From the NCBI GenBank assembly GCA_013397115.1, contig VWZW01002314.1:1244090-1308089 (forward strand): DNA of 64,000 nt, read 5' to 3'. The notes under the pieces are model-generated. The model was not told the origin of the DNA. It worked only from the letters and a program-made list of their open reading frames with translations, and made no database searches. Each line of letters opens with the position of its first letter. Position 1 is the first letter of the stretch. The translations under genes were made by a program, and so were the position numbers. Origin of the DNA: Edolisoma coerulescens. Its lineage: Eukaryota > Chordata > Aves > Passeriformes > Campephagidae. This document shows, piece after piece, positions 38,801 to 50,117 of the stretch.

Positions 38801-40442
38801 AAGAAACATAAAAATATACTGACATTTCATTTTACTAATGAGATACTCCTTTCTCTTCTGTTGGGCAGGATATATGTAGACAAGCATACAAAGTCTTAGA
38901 GAAAAAAATGAGTCCAGAATCAGAGATACAGCTTTCAAATTCAATCAACAGTTCCCCATATCAAAATTTCCATCAACTTTTTATTTAAATGTTTACCTCA
39001 GGAAAATTCGCTTATTTCACTAAGTCATGTAATTCTATTGAAATCAATGGGACCATATGTATTAGTAAAATAGACTCTAATTAACAATTTCATTCTAACT
39101 TCTTTGGCCTATTTTAGTTTAAGAGCATTATAAGAAATATCTTTTAAAAAATACTTCCTTTCTGAATCATGATAATGTAGTTTTCATGAAGAAATTTTAT
39201 GAGCAGATTTTGAGCTAGGGAACAAAAGATTAAAATATTTTTACAGAACCAAGATTGGGAAAATGTAATTTACTTATATTCATGAGAAACCTCCTGGTTT
39301 ATTGACAGGGCAGCCATTTGACAATGGCTGCGTCATGCAGCTGAGGTTCTTGGCATGGTTGGAAAAATAAACCAAGAGGAACAGCATGGAGGAGATTGCA
39401 GTTAGGCTACTACCAAAGAAACACACCTTCCAGAAAAGTCCAGGGTAATACCAAAGCTTTTTCCTGGGTTTCAGAAAACACCATACTGAATTGTCCCTCA
39501 AGCTCCTCTTGAGCTGCACTGTGAATACAAGAGATTGTGGTACAGAAGCTGGCAGCATGGGCTTGGATAGGTTTGCAGGACTGAAAGAGGTGATCTAAAT
39601 CCATCCTTGAGTGTATACACAGAGGTATTTGTCATAGAGCCACAAGGTTCTAGAACTACAGTTCAGCTCATGTGGAAACCTTGCTTAACACTCCCAGCAC
39701 CTAAGAAGTGCAAGCTAAGCTAAGGAACTATCATGCACTACATCTTCCTTTCCTCAGGAAGGGGATCACTATACAACCATCTCTCAAGTAGTTATCACCT
39801 TCATTTCATTTCTCATCAGCAGATAGGAAATGAAAGCCTGATCTGTCAGCATGCAGGTAATTTTTTTCCCTTTGGAGCTTTCCTTCCAAGTCTGACATTT
39901 CTCAAAGGTATTGATAGGTGTCAGATTTAGCTTTCAAGCATTCATTTTCTCTGTAGCAGCGGGATTTGTATATTGTATCACTCAGCATCCCTTTGAGATG
40001 GCACACAAAGTACTGGAAGTGGAAACACCTTCATTTTCTTCCAGCCAAAAAGTGCAACAAAAAGGTTGCTGAAGAGGTTGATTATTACTCAGATAACTGG
40101 TTTATGTTTTCCGTTGTATTTGTCCAGTTTAAAAGACATCATTTACTCTTTTTCAGAGCATGGTCCTCTCTTGCCAAGCTGAAATTTCCTGTCTGCAGAG
40201 AAAGCTTCTAGCCATGAGGAGGACAAGGTCTTCTTCCCCATTGTCTTCTTATGGCAGTCTCAGTCCCATGCCCAGTCCTGAAGAGCCAGTCTGTAGAGGA
40301 AGCACCAGGGAGCTAAGTGGGCTTTTTATGCATCTGAAAGGTTCATTGAGATTTCAGATCATCCAAATCAGGGCTCTTAGAGTTAATCTCACAATGAAAC
40401 ACTGCAGAGTTACCTGTTTTGTGGAGAAAAATGACATGATTC

Positions 40443-40464
40443 AATCAGCTAATCAGCTAATCAG
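40443..40464. repeat. 8-bp tandem repeat, 2.75 copies
   Basis: AATCAGCT occurs twice plus AATCAG, all identical. Confidence 0.85.
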
Positions 40465-40841
40465 GATTCCTTTGTCACTAAACAGGTTTTATGCTGCAAT
40501 AAAGTACATCTTCAGGCTGAATTTTTCAGCAAGGAATATAATTTAGTTTTTCCGAGTATGTTTTACACATGCATAGACTCGTATATCATGTGCAAACTTG
40601 ATTCTGTGTAGAGGGGTACCAACAACTTCCCTGAGACTGGCTTCCTAGCCAGTAAATAAATCTTTGTGATAGACAACTCAGCCCATTGACTGCTTATACC
40701 ACACAATTCAAACAAAGGCCATCCTACTATTTAAATCCAAACTGTCATACAATTGCTAGTATGAATCCACTGGTTCCTTTTGAGATGCCCAATATGGTGA
40801 TACACATATCACCTTCACCAGTGAGTCAGCAATCTGCCCTC

Positions 40842-40860
40842 AAAAAAAAAGAAAAGAAAA
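40842..40860. repeat. A-rich (AAAAG)n patch
   Basis: A nine-A run followed by GAAAA units; low complexity. Confidence 0.7.
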
Positions 40861-41459
40861 GGAGGCAAACACTCTACTGGAGTGCATTAGAGCATTGCCA
40901 GCAATTCAAGGGAAGTGATCCTTCCCCTTCATTTGGCACTGGAGAGACACATATGAAGTGTCTCAAAACAGCCTCAAACTTTCTTTGATTCTAGGTGATT
41001 CCATTTTCTATTTGCCTAGGTACAATGGGCTTTTTCTCAACATATTCTCCAGCAGATATGGGCAAAATGCATTTGTTAGTCTCCCTAATCTCCTAAAATT
41101 TGAGTTCTTTTTCCTTGCTACAAATGAAAAACAAACACTTGCAAAAAGTTATTTGGGGAGGAAGCAAGTGGTCCCAAAAGAGACTATAGCTTCACTTTGA
41201 GGCAGCCAGTTGTTTTCACTTCCATCCAGTTTTCTAGGTGCTATTTTGAAGCACTGGTACCAGGGGCTGAGTTCCCATCATGCAGAACTGTCCTCCACAT
41301 GGGATTTATTTGTGGTATTTGTAAACCAGGGAGCAAGATGGAAATCAGCTTCAAAGGACATAGCTGAAAGGTCTAGTTCCCTTCCAAACTCATTGGATGA
41401 TTCTTTATTTACTACCAAATCTTCCTGCTCCCACAATCTTCACACCTTTGATTCCCTGA

Positions 41460-41488
41460 TTTTTTTTTTTNNNTTTTTTTTTTTTTTT
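41460..41488. repeat. Poly-T run containing a 3-base sequence gap
   Basis: Eleven T, then NNN (41471-41473), then fifteen T. The true length of the homopolymer is unresolved. The run ends in a G-rich stretch (GGGAGGGGGG). Any frame across this point is unreliable. Confidence 0.95.
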
Positions 41489-43419
41489 GGGAGGGGGGTG
41501 CAACTAATTTCATTTTAAACTTTGTATAAAGATTATGAAAAAAATTAAATACACTAAAATATGGTAAAGAATTTAAATCCTTGTGCTACATTTTTAAATT
41601 AAGTTTTCAATTAAATTCCTTGTAGTAAAATTAGCATGATATCTTACAGACAAGAATCTCTGATGACTGTATAAACTAATTAAGTCCCTTATAAGTGTTT
41701 AAATATTATTATAGCAATTTTTCTGGAAGATAATCTGACTTTGATTTTGCCAAAGGCAAAGAAAACTCAAACCCCTCAGATATGGTCATTTCTAAATCCC
41801 ACTTGTAATTAGTAGTTTACAGGTGAATTTGAAATGTCAGTCTTGCAACACACTTTAAAGCAGCATTTCATATTTTCAGGAGCTCTGGGAAAAAACCTGT
41901 CAGTATCAGGGACTGGTGATTAAGATTTCATTCAGATTTCATTATCATCCTCATAACTGGTTTTATTAGCCACATGCTTCCTTGCTTGTATTAGCTAGAC
42001 TATGTAACAGCTTTTTATTATGTGAACAGCACCTTTGATTTTTCTGTTATAAATCTGAAATTAAAAAATAAAATCCATCCTAAGGAAATGTCTCTTTCTC
42101 CAGTTCCACTGTACTGTATAGAAAAGGAAGTTCATATTCCTTTAAATAAAGGATATTTTGTTCTTAAGCAACTGCCTTTAAAGGAAAACAGCAGTAATCC
42201 AGTCATTTAAATCCAAAGGCAACGTCTGGCTCTAGATCTTCATTGCAGAGGCACCTGTCTCAAGGGTGTAGTAATTTTTTTCTGGGCAACAGTCACAATC
42301 TCAGCTATATCTTTCTCACAGCTTTTACTTTTGTTTTGTTTAGCCGTACCTCTGCTCAGTGTGCTATGTGCTGCAAATCCTAGTCTTTGGCATTACTGCT
42401 TCCTCTTCATGGACCACACAACTTAGTTTCCTAACTTAGGGTTGTGGCACCCCTCTCATTTAATCAATGACACTATTGCACTGAGTGACACCACTTTTGA
42501 GTTCTCCCTGACTCCATGTTCCTAAATCCTGCTGACGCAATTGTTCAAGCTACTTTTGAAAATGCCAACTCCAGAAACACTCAGGTGTTCTTGAATACTC
42601 CATCTTTAGATCATGGATCCCATGGAAGTGAAGTCAAATGTTCTTAAAAGCAAAAGAAAGGCCCAAAATACCTAACATTTTGGAAATAAAAAGAAAAAGA
42701 AAAAGAAAAGAATTCATGCTGCTAATTCTAAAAAGTTGTTTATAAGCAGACTAATAACAAAGTTACATATTGTTTGTATTGCAATAGAAAATAAAATATC
42801 ATGTACTACATTTGGAATTTAAGCATCGATTAAAAAAAAACCTCTCATGAATCTACAGGAAAATCAATCACCTGATAATGGTGAAGACATTCCTGTGGGT
42901 CAGCATGAAAGTATGATATGTTTCCAGATGCATTTTCCGTGGGTTAAAGGGAAAAATCCAACCATTTCACAGCACTTTGCCTTGCTGGACCAAATTTATC
43001 TCTGTTGTAGCCTGGTGATGTCAACAGAGTTACAGCGTGGATGAATACAGGTCATTGTTTGTGAAGCTGGCAGCGAGTGCATGTGTGGGAGGAGAAAAAT
43101 GAGATCTTCTAACCCATATTTGCAGAAAAAACATGGGTATGAGTTTAGACACATACTCCTATTAAAACTGCACCATAATTTTGCCACTGGAAGTTTCAGA
43201 ACAAATGAGCTCCAAGAGAAACAGAATGAGGGCGTTTCTCCAAGCTATTTCCTGCGCTGCTGTCCGTGCTACTGCATGACAGCGTGATCACGTGATGTTG
43301 GGCTTGGGATGTAGAACACGGGAACAGGCTTTTCTTAGTGGTTTCCAGACCATGAATTCCAGCTTAGCTAGGAGTCCGCTTTCTGCCCAGAACTTACCTG
43401 GCACTAATTAAAGTTAAGC
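41489..43419. other. Unique non-coding DNA
   Basis: AT-rich, nothing recognised except the (AAAAAG)n patch at 42688-42712. Confidence 0.65.
42688..42712. repeat. (AAAAAG)n microsatellite
   Basis: About four AAAAAG-type units, purine-only. Confidence 0.8.
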
Positions 43420-43495
43420 AAAAAAAAAAAAAAAAAACCCAACCAAAAAAAACCAACCAGAAAAAACCACCAAAAAACCTCGAAAAAACCACCCA
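43420..43495. repeat. Poly-A and A/C-rich tract
   Basis: Eighteen A residues, then AACC/ACCA-type blocks separated by A6 runs, almost free of G and T on this strand. The complement is poly-T with spaced GG and GGTTGG pairs. No polyadenylation signal or retrocopy precedes it, so a retroposon tail is not supported. Confidence 0.85.
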
Positions 43496-43747
43496 CATGG
43501 ATCTCTTGGCTATATTTGGTGCTTGGTACCCTGGGGAGAAGATTAAGTGCCACGCTGGTTATCAAGTTTTCTTGATTCTTCTAAGAATTTTCTAAGTAAA
43601 ATTTCTTCTAAGTACTAAATAGCATTATCTGAAAAAGGATCCAAGTGCAATGCAGAAAGCTACAGCACAAGTAGTGTCTTCATGTTCCAATACCTCATAA
43701 CTTAGGTATTTTCTGTGTACCTCAGTGGGTCAAGCTTCCAGGGACTG
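43496..43747. other. Unique spacer
   Basis: No feature recognised. Confidence 0.55.
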
Positions 43748-43785
43748 ACACAGGTGTGCTAAAGGGACACAGGTGTGCTAAAGGG
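43748..43785. repeat. 19-bp perfect tandem duplication
   Basis: ACACAGGTGTGCTAAAGGG occurs at 43748-43766 and 43767-43785 without a single difference. Identity implies a recent event and possible copy-number variation. Confidence 0.93.
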
Positions 43786-46700
43786 CTGTGCCTCCTATGT
43801 GAGATCCCACTACTGGGCTACAGAGATATTCCGTACGACCTGCTTGACTTGTAGACACACTGGGGATATTCACTGTTTTTTGCTTTGGGTCTTCATTTCC
43901 AAGCCAGAAACCAATGTATTTAACTTCACGTCAGCAGCTTTGGGAAACAGCAAAGATTTCTGGATGGATACCTGCAATACAAGGGGGACTACAGCAGAGC
44001 AGGTGTCCAACTGACACAAGGTCAGACCAAAACTGGTTCCTTCAAGACAACTGAAAGGCTGCTGCGTTATCACCTCCACCCAAATTTTGTTCCCCACCTT
44101 GCCGACTACTGCAGTGCTTTGCAGAACCCCTTACCGTGAGCAGCAAACCTGAGCAGAGAGTCCTGGAAAAGGCAAGAACACCTACGGCTTAGAAGTGAGA
44201 CCATTGTCTGAAGCCCTCTCTGTGCCCAGGACTGGAAAAACCCACTGGGCCTGGAATTTTGAAAGAAATTTAGCTTTCTCTGTCAATCATTCCTTCAAAA
44301 TTGAGTCACTTGTATAAATCTGCTGTGATTTTTGGACCATATCTAATCCTTCATAATAGCCCTTAACATTAAAAATAAGCATATTGTCCTTATTGCTGGA
44401 AAGAGTGAATGAAAATAAAAAATATGCAAATTGGAGGTGGACCTTAATGTGCACTGGAGTATGCTGATACATGCCAGGACAGTTTAAAACTACTCTTCCA
44501 TTTCTGAATTTATATAAAGAACCAACAAAACAAACCAAACCAAACAAAAAAGCTCCAGAAATCCAAACATATGTTTCATGTATGCTGCGCAAGCTTCTGC
44601 CAAGGCAATCTGGGATTTCAGGTAGTATGAAATTCCTGTCCACAGCCCAGTAGTAGGAAGTGTAAAGGAAAACATTTCCAGCAGGCAGACTAACTTTTGA
44701 TAGCACACCTTACCTGCACTCTTACCCTGTGTAGAACACACAACTCCTTCAGTCCCAGGGAAGCATCCCCAGCCTCCTGCTCCCCCACTTAAGAACAGTA
44801 CACAGTAAATTTGTTTATGGCCTCCATTTTATTAACAGTGGCAATAAGGGGAACTTTTATGGATATGCTTTGTTTGCTCCAGCTCTTGCTTTGTCTTCCA
44901 AGTTGGTGGGAACCCCACAGGACACTCATAAATGGACAAATTTACAATCTAGCCTGTGTAAAGTGCCCACAGCAGCATCTACATCGAAGTTGTCTTTGTG
45001 CTCATGCACCAGCTGTGATGCCAGAGGGCATGGGGTCAGAGCAGAGGGCTTCCTCTGGCTTTCTACAAACTGGGATCAGCCAACCTTCATTTATCTATGG
45101 TTAAGGACTTGTTTTGGTTTCTCAGATCATGACTCCACAGAGCTGTTTGGATATTTTTAATCGAAAGACAAAGCACTTCCTCTTCCAAACTTGGTGCCTG
45201 CAAGGAGCATAACAAACTAATCATTCAGAATAATTAATTCTGTCAGAAAAATCTCTACAATTCTTACTAACGCTGAGTGTTTTGTAATCCTAATGAAAGG
45301 AAAAACCTGTCACTGTGATAATTTTTGATTGACCCATTTTCTTCAGTGGTTGGGGAGAGGGGAATGTTGTTTGTTTTTATCTCTAAGGACCATAAGCATG
45401 AAAATGATATTCGTAAATCTTACATTTCAGCCTTGCATTCCCAACTCAGCCTTCAAAGGAAACATTAGCTAGTCTAAAGTGCCAAGTCAGATTGTCAGAT
45501 TGGTCATTTGTATATGCATAGCAGAGTGTCTTTCAGTTACCTGTGACTTTAGTTTCAAAATATTCCCAGGATAGGGAAACATTAGTTTTCGCCATTTGTT
45601 AATGGGAATCTGAGATGGAGAAAATATGAGCAGCTTGCCAAGGCCATGGAGGTAGTCCTTGCAAAGCCAAGGACTGGAATCCAAATTGTGAGTGCTTTAG
45701 CATAGCATTTAAAAGCACACCCTCCCTGTGGGTTTTAATGTAATACAAGAAGTTTAGGATTGAAAAACCATTTCTAAAGCCAGGTTTTATGAGAAAGTGT
45801 GGAAAACAAATTATTAGTTTCCCACACTTGCCTAATATTTTAAACACCTAACTGCCAACTTCAGTGAGGAAGCTGCCAAACAAACACAAACAAAACAAAA
45901 GAAAAAGGACTTAACAGGAAAAACAGGAAGTTTTAGAGTTCTGTTTCATATTGTCATGCTTTGAGGTTATCTATTTCTTCTGTATTTGACAGCTGAAAGT
46001 TAAATGTGGCAGACAGTTGCATCTCTCATTACCGAAGACAGAATGGTATAGGAAATTTGTTCTTTAATATGCTGCCTTTTGTTTCTAGGTCAGTAATTTG
46101 AATCGATTCCTGATCAATGGTGACTGAAAGGCATTCATATCCAGCAGCTGTTCTGTGGTCTGTGTTAAATGAGGGAACATCTTAGTTATTTCCCAGCAGT
46201 AGCCCCTCTCTCTCAGTACCAGAACAAGCTGGCAGTTTTCACAGAGATGCTATGGCCTGATTGCACATGGCACTTGCAAATATCCGAAAAGTGATTAACC
46301 TATTTTTGTTCTATTTTGTAAGGAGTGTATTTGTTTTTTCAAGTAAGCCATATTTTTTTATGGTAAGCTTTTTAAATATTAAATAGGATAATCTTGCTGC
46401 ATTTGTATAAATGCATTCTGCCTGCATTCAACACCATGACTGCTGTTGTGATGCTACCAGCAGTGGTCAGAGGCTGATTCTTTACATGCACAATGAAGAG
46501 TGCCAAAACAAGCATAGGTAATTTCTGTGAGTGGGATTCATAGCCTTTAACTTCAACAATCTACATGTCATCTGTTTGGCCTAAATGAATCATCTAGGCT
46601 GCCACTGTACTCCAAATCTCTCCATTAAAAGATACATCCATAGAGGCTTTGTCCATACGAAGCAGAGGTGTTAGTTGCTTTCAGAAGAACTCCACCTTAA

Positions 46701-49700
46701 ATCTTAAGCATTTTTTACACTCCCTTCTGTAATACCTGCAGAAACCTTCTATCACTCTATAGAATAAATCAGCTTTGTTTTTAAAGATCCACATATGTTG
46801 TCTAGCAGATATTATGGTTGAGAAAGACAAGTTTAATTGCTAAATTCATATTTTCCAGGTATCAGATTCCTGGTGAGTTGTTGAAGATAAAGAAATGCAG
46901 TGGGGCTTCTTGTTGTTTTTTTTTTTCCCAAAACTTCTCCCACCACTCTGACATGACCTCCCTAAAGATTCACATAACATATACAATGCACAACACTTTT
47001 GCTCCCAAAATATCTCTGCTTTGAACAATGCCTTCCACAAATTATTTTCTGTCTCTGGCAGTGTGTGGAAGAATAATCATTCACCCACCCACAAAAAAAA
47101 TTCTAGCCTTTATTACCATCCTCTCTTCCCTTTCTCCAAACATGTTAATACCTGCTGAACAGAAACAACACTAAAAGTCATAATAACTGCCTACTGACAC
47201 TAGTTCCCCAACATAACGAGTTGTTGAGTTTTTCTTTTAGCATTTTGATAACAATACCATGTAGCCAAATTGTCTGGTACCATTAAAAATTGTCAGAGGA
47301 AGTGTATAACTTGGCTGTAAAAATTCACTGAAACTTGGCATAAAGGATTATAGACCAGAACCAAGATTTTTTTAAAAAATATAAAATTCTTCTTTCAGAT
47401 TCTTTCTATGATCTTAAAAGCAACTTTTAATATTTTCAAGGAGACAAGTTGCAAGCCAGTAAACTGTGATGTGTCTACCCGTGCTTGTGAGAAGAAAAAA
47501 GAGGGAATGAAAAAAAGAAACTTACAGTGCCTTCAAGATTTCATGTACAAACAAGTTTATATTTAAGTAGAATTTTTAGGAATTTCATAGGCATTTAGTT
47601 CACAGCCTCAAAGTTCATTCAAAATATTGCACATGAAAGGCACTTCATTATATGTTTTGGGTTTTCTGTTTTTCTTAATGCCATATTTTCTGCAATCCTG
47701 GGGGGTGTAAGGGGAGGTGTATGGTGATTATTAGTCTCTGTAGGTGAACAGAAAAACTAAAATAAAGAGAAACATTTTTTTGTTATCCATCATAAACATG
47801 GGTTCTCTATGCTTAGAGTTAATAGAGTTAGTCTTTATTTAGCTTTATTTGACCAAGAAGGTTATTAGAAATAATTATTATTTGTATTACCCAGGAAAAC
47901 TGGAACACTTAGTCAGGACTGAGGACCACATTGCTTTAGGCATTGTACAAAGAGAACAAGAAAAGGTAGATTTCAGGGGTCTGAGTGCTTACACTAGGTG
48001 GAATCAGACAGCCTGATGGGAGAGCTGAGGGAAACTGCAATAGCACTTTTTGAGGTCAAGAAACAAAGTAGGGTCTCATGAGTTTTTGGGGATTTCCACC
48101 TACACCTTGGTGGAGAGAAAGATGAAAAATTGAAAATGCATAGCTGAAAATTGAAAAGGAAATTATGGAAATTGATAACACAATCCTAATGGAGGTAGCA
48201 GTCAGCCTTTTAGTACTGATTACAGTGTCATTTAAGTGGGAATAGGGGAAGGTGGTGCATTTGTTATTGCAGAGAAGGAGGAGACAGTGCAAAGAGAAAC
48301 AGAATTGACAGACTCAAGGCAACAGACGAGGATAACGATCTTGACAGCAGCAGTCCAAATAGGTATGATGAGAGCATGGTGGCAGTTGTCAGGAACAAAA
48401 GCACAGGACACTGCAGTAAGTGAGATACATGACTGCAACACCAAAACTAGTCTGGATATGAGTTTTAGCTATACAGATGAGAAAAAAAGGCCTGTGCTTG
48501 TGACACAATGCAAAAAAGAATCAGCAAGACATGAATATATTCAGGAAATGAGGACCCTTGGAGACACACCCTACAGAGGTTGTCACTCTCTAGAGCTAAG
48601 TGTCAGGCCAGAAGGGTTGATTGTACACTGGGATCAAAAAGAAGAGGTTGTGGGGCACACCGGAGATGTAGATGCAATTGCTGTAGCCCTGCAGGTTGTG
48701 GACTGACTGATGAAAAAGGAGAGGGAGAGAGGAGACAATGTAAAGGAAGGGGGAAGAGTAACAGAGACGTGAGAGTCCCAGCTGGAAGCCAGCTTTTGAT
48801 GCCCTCTTCATACCAAGCAGAATTTCAGCCTCGTGCCCCTCAAGTAGTATTTATGCACAGAGTGGGTACGGTACCCCTCATCTCATCCACAGCAGTTACA
48901 TATGCACACAGGTGGCAAAATCTGCTCCTCTGTGCTCTGAAAGACAGATCATGAAACACTCAATTCACTTTAAGACATTTCTTTAAATTTAAGTGTTTCT
49001 GAGAGTATCTATATATCCTGAGTATTACTACCTGGCATAGCTTTAGACTTCATTCAATTTCTTGTGCTCTAGCTCCACTGATTTCTATCTTATTGTTGAG
49101 ACAGTTTATAATTAGCATATTAACCCTTAAAATTCTTTGGATCTGATTCAGAATATGCCACTCCATTAAGAATCCAGTATTTCAAAACATCTGATTTTAA
49201 CCAGCTATATCTTTATTGATGGACCGCATTACGTCAAGAAATGAAAAAACCCAATGCATATTAAGCATGCCAAACATGCTGAAATTTCAGGCTACATTTA
49301 GCTAAGTTCATTTGGAATATCCAGTTGTACCCTTTTTCTCTCTACTTATCCAGAGATGTTTCCTTTCCTTTCAAAGGAATTTTAAATATCTGGGTTTTGC
49401 CTTTGCATATAAATGCAGATGGATTATGCATATAGAGCTATGATTTTGGTACTCAAACACATGTCAGACCAAAATATTTTTAAGCCAGATGCTTATATAT
49501 GTACAAATTTTTCCTGACTCATACTGGAAGAATATTCTTTTAACATGCTTCGCTGATATCCTTCATGTACACTGATATGTACACTGGTGTTCTCAATATG
49601 CACTTGTTCCTAAAGAATGAAAAATCTTCCTCTGCCTCATATCTATAAAAGGGCTTTTATTGATTAAACTCATATTTATTCTAATGTTTTAGGGATTTGC

Positions 49701-50041
49701 AGGTTTTTGTCTTTCACTGGTTTTTTTAGTTATTCCCTTAGTAAAATCCCTCCTCCTTTTTTTTTCTTTGCATGTGATAAATCAAGTTACTTTTTCACTC
49801 TGGACTCCATTATGGGATCACAGTGCCTATACAAACCACACGGAGTTAAGCAAACAAAGGAATTTTTTCATTTTCTCTTTCATTCAATAAAGTTCCATTT
49901 TCTGTCACCCTGCAACCTTTTGACCTGCGTCCTAATGGCACTGGTCACTCAAGGGCAAAAGTTCAGCTGTAGGTTAAGTCTGTGTGTGTTTGCACCAAGC
50001 AGGGAGACAGTGGGTTCTTGCTTCCTGTTGTCGCCCCCCAG
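43786..50041. other. Unique non-coding DNA, no supported gene
   Basis: It contains an AAACC-type patch (44520-44550) and an A/C-rich patch (45880-45905). Open frames include 139 codons (44287-44706, minus), 156 codons (48236-48706, plus) and the 166-codon frame starting at 49707, which has a Phe/Pro/Ser-rich, low-complexity translation. None is supported as a gene. Confidence 0.6.
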
Positions 50042-50117
50042 CCCCACCATCACTCCCCAAACGCCGGCCTCACCCCTGCTGAGCTCTCCCTGCTCCAGAC
50101 CTCCCTCTGTGAAGAAG
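50042..50117 (+). other. Possible small internal exon
   Basis: A pyrimidine-rich stretch ending in CCCCCCAG (50034-50041) is followed by 76 bases and a good donor, AAG|GTAAGG (50115-50123). Two of the three frames are open: one reads as Pro/Ser/Thr-rich, the other contains LTPAELSLLQTSLCEE. The segment is more GC-rich than its surroundings and carries CpGs. I do not recognise either peptide. Splice-like signals of this quality arise by chance in a window of this size, so this is a weak candidate. Confidence 0.15.

Larger units (their letters stand above)
35129..41459. other. Unique non-coding DNA
   Basis: No recognised gene. It contains A15 (35687-35701), (AT)n (35790-35802), A13 (36183-36195), A12 (36550-36561) and a 7-bp stem CTGCAGT/ACTGCAG (37041-37058). 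Open frames reach 128 codons (40160-40546). None shows a domain. Confidence 0.65.

Noticed and set aside
39280..39558. 92-codon minus-strand frame with a hydrophobic, membrane-like segment
   Set aside because: The segment around SSMLFLLVYFS looks like a membrane helix, but there are no clear splice sites or domain, and T/A-rich DNA often yields hydrophobic chance frames.
43420..43495. Poly-A tract considered as the tail of a processed pseudogene
   Set aside because: No polyadenylation signal, reading frame or target-site duplication was visible upstream.
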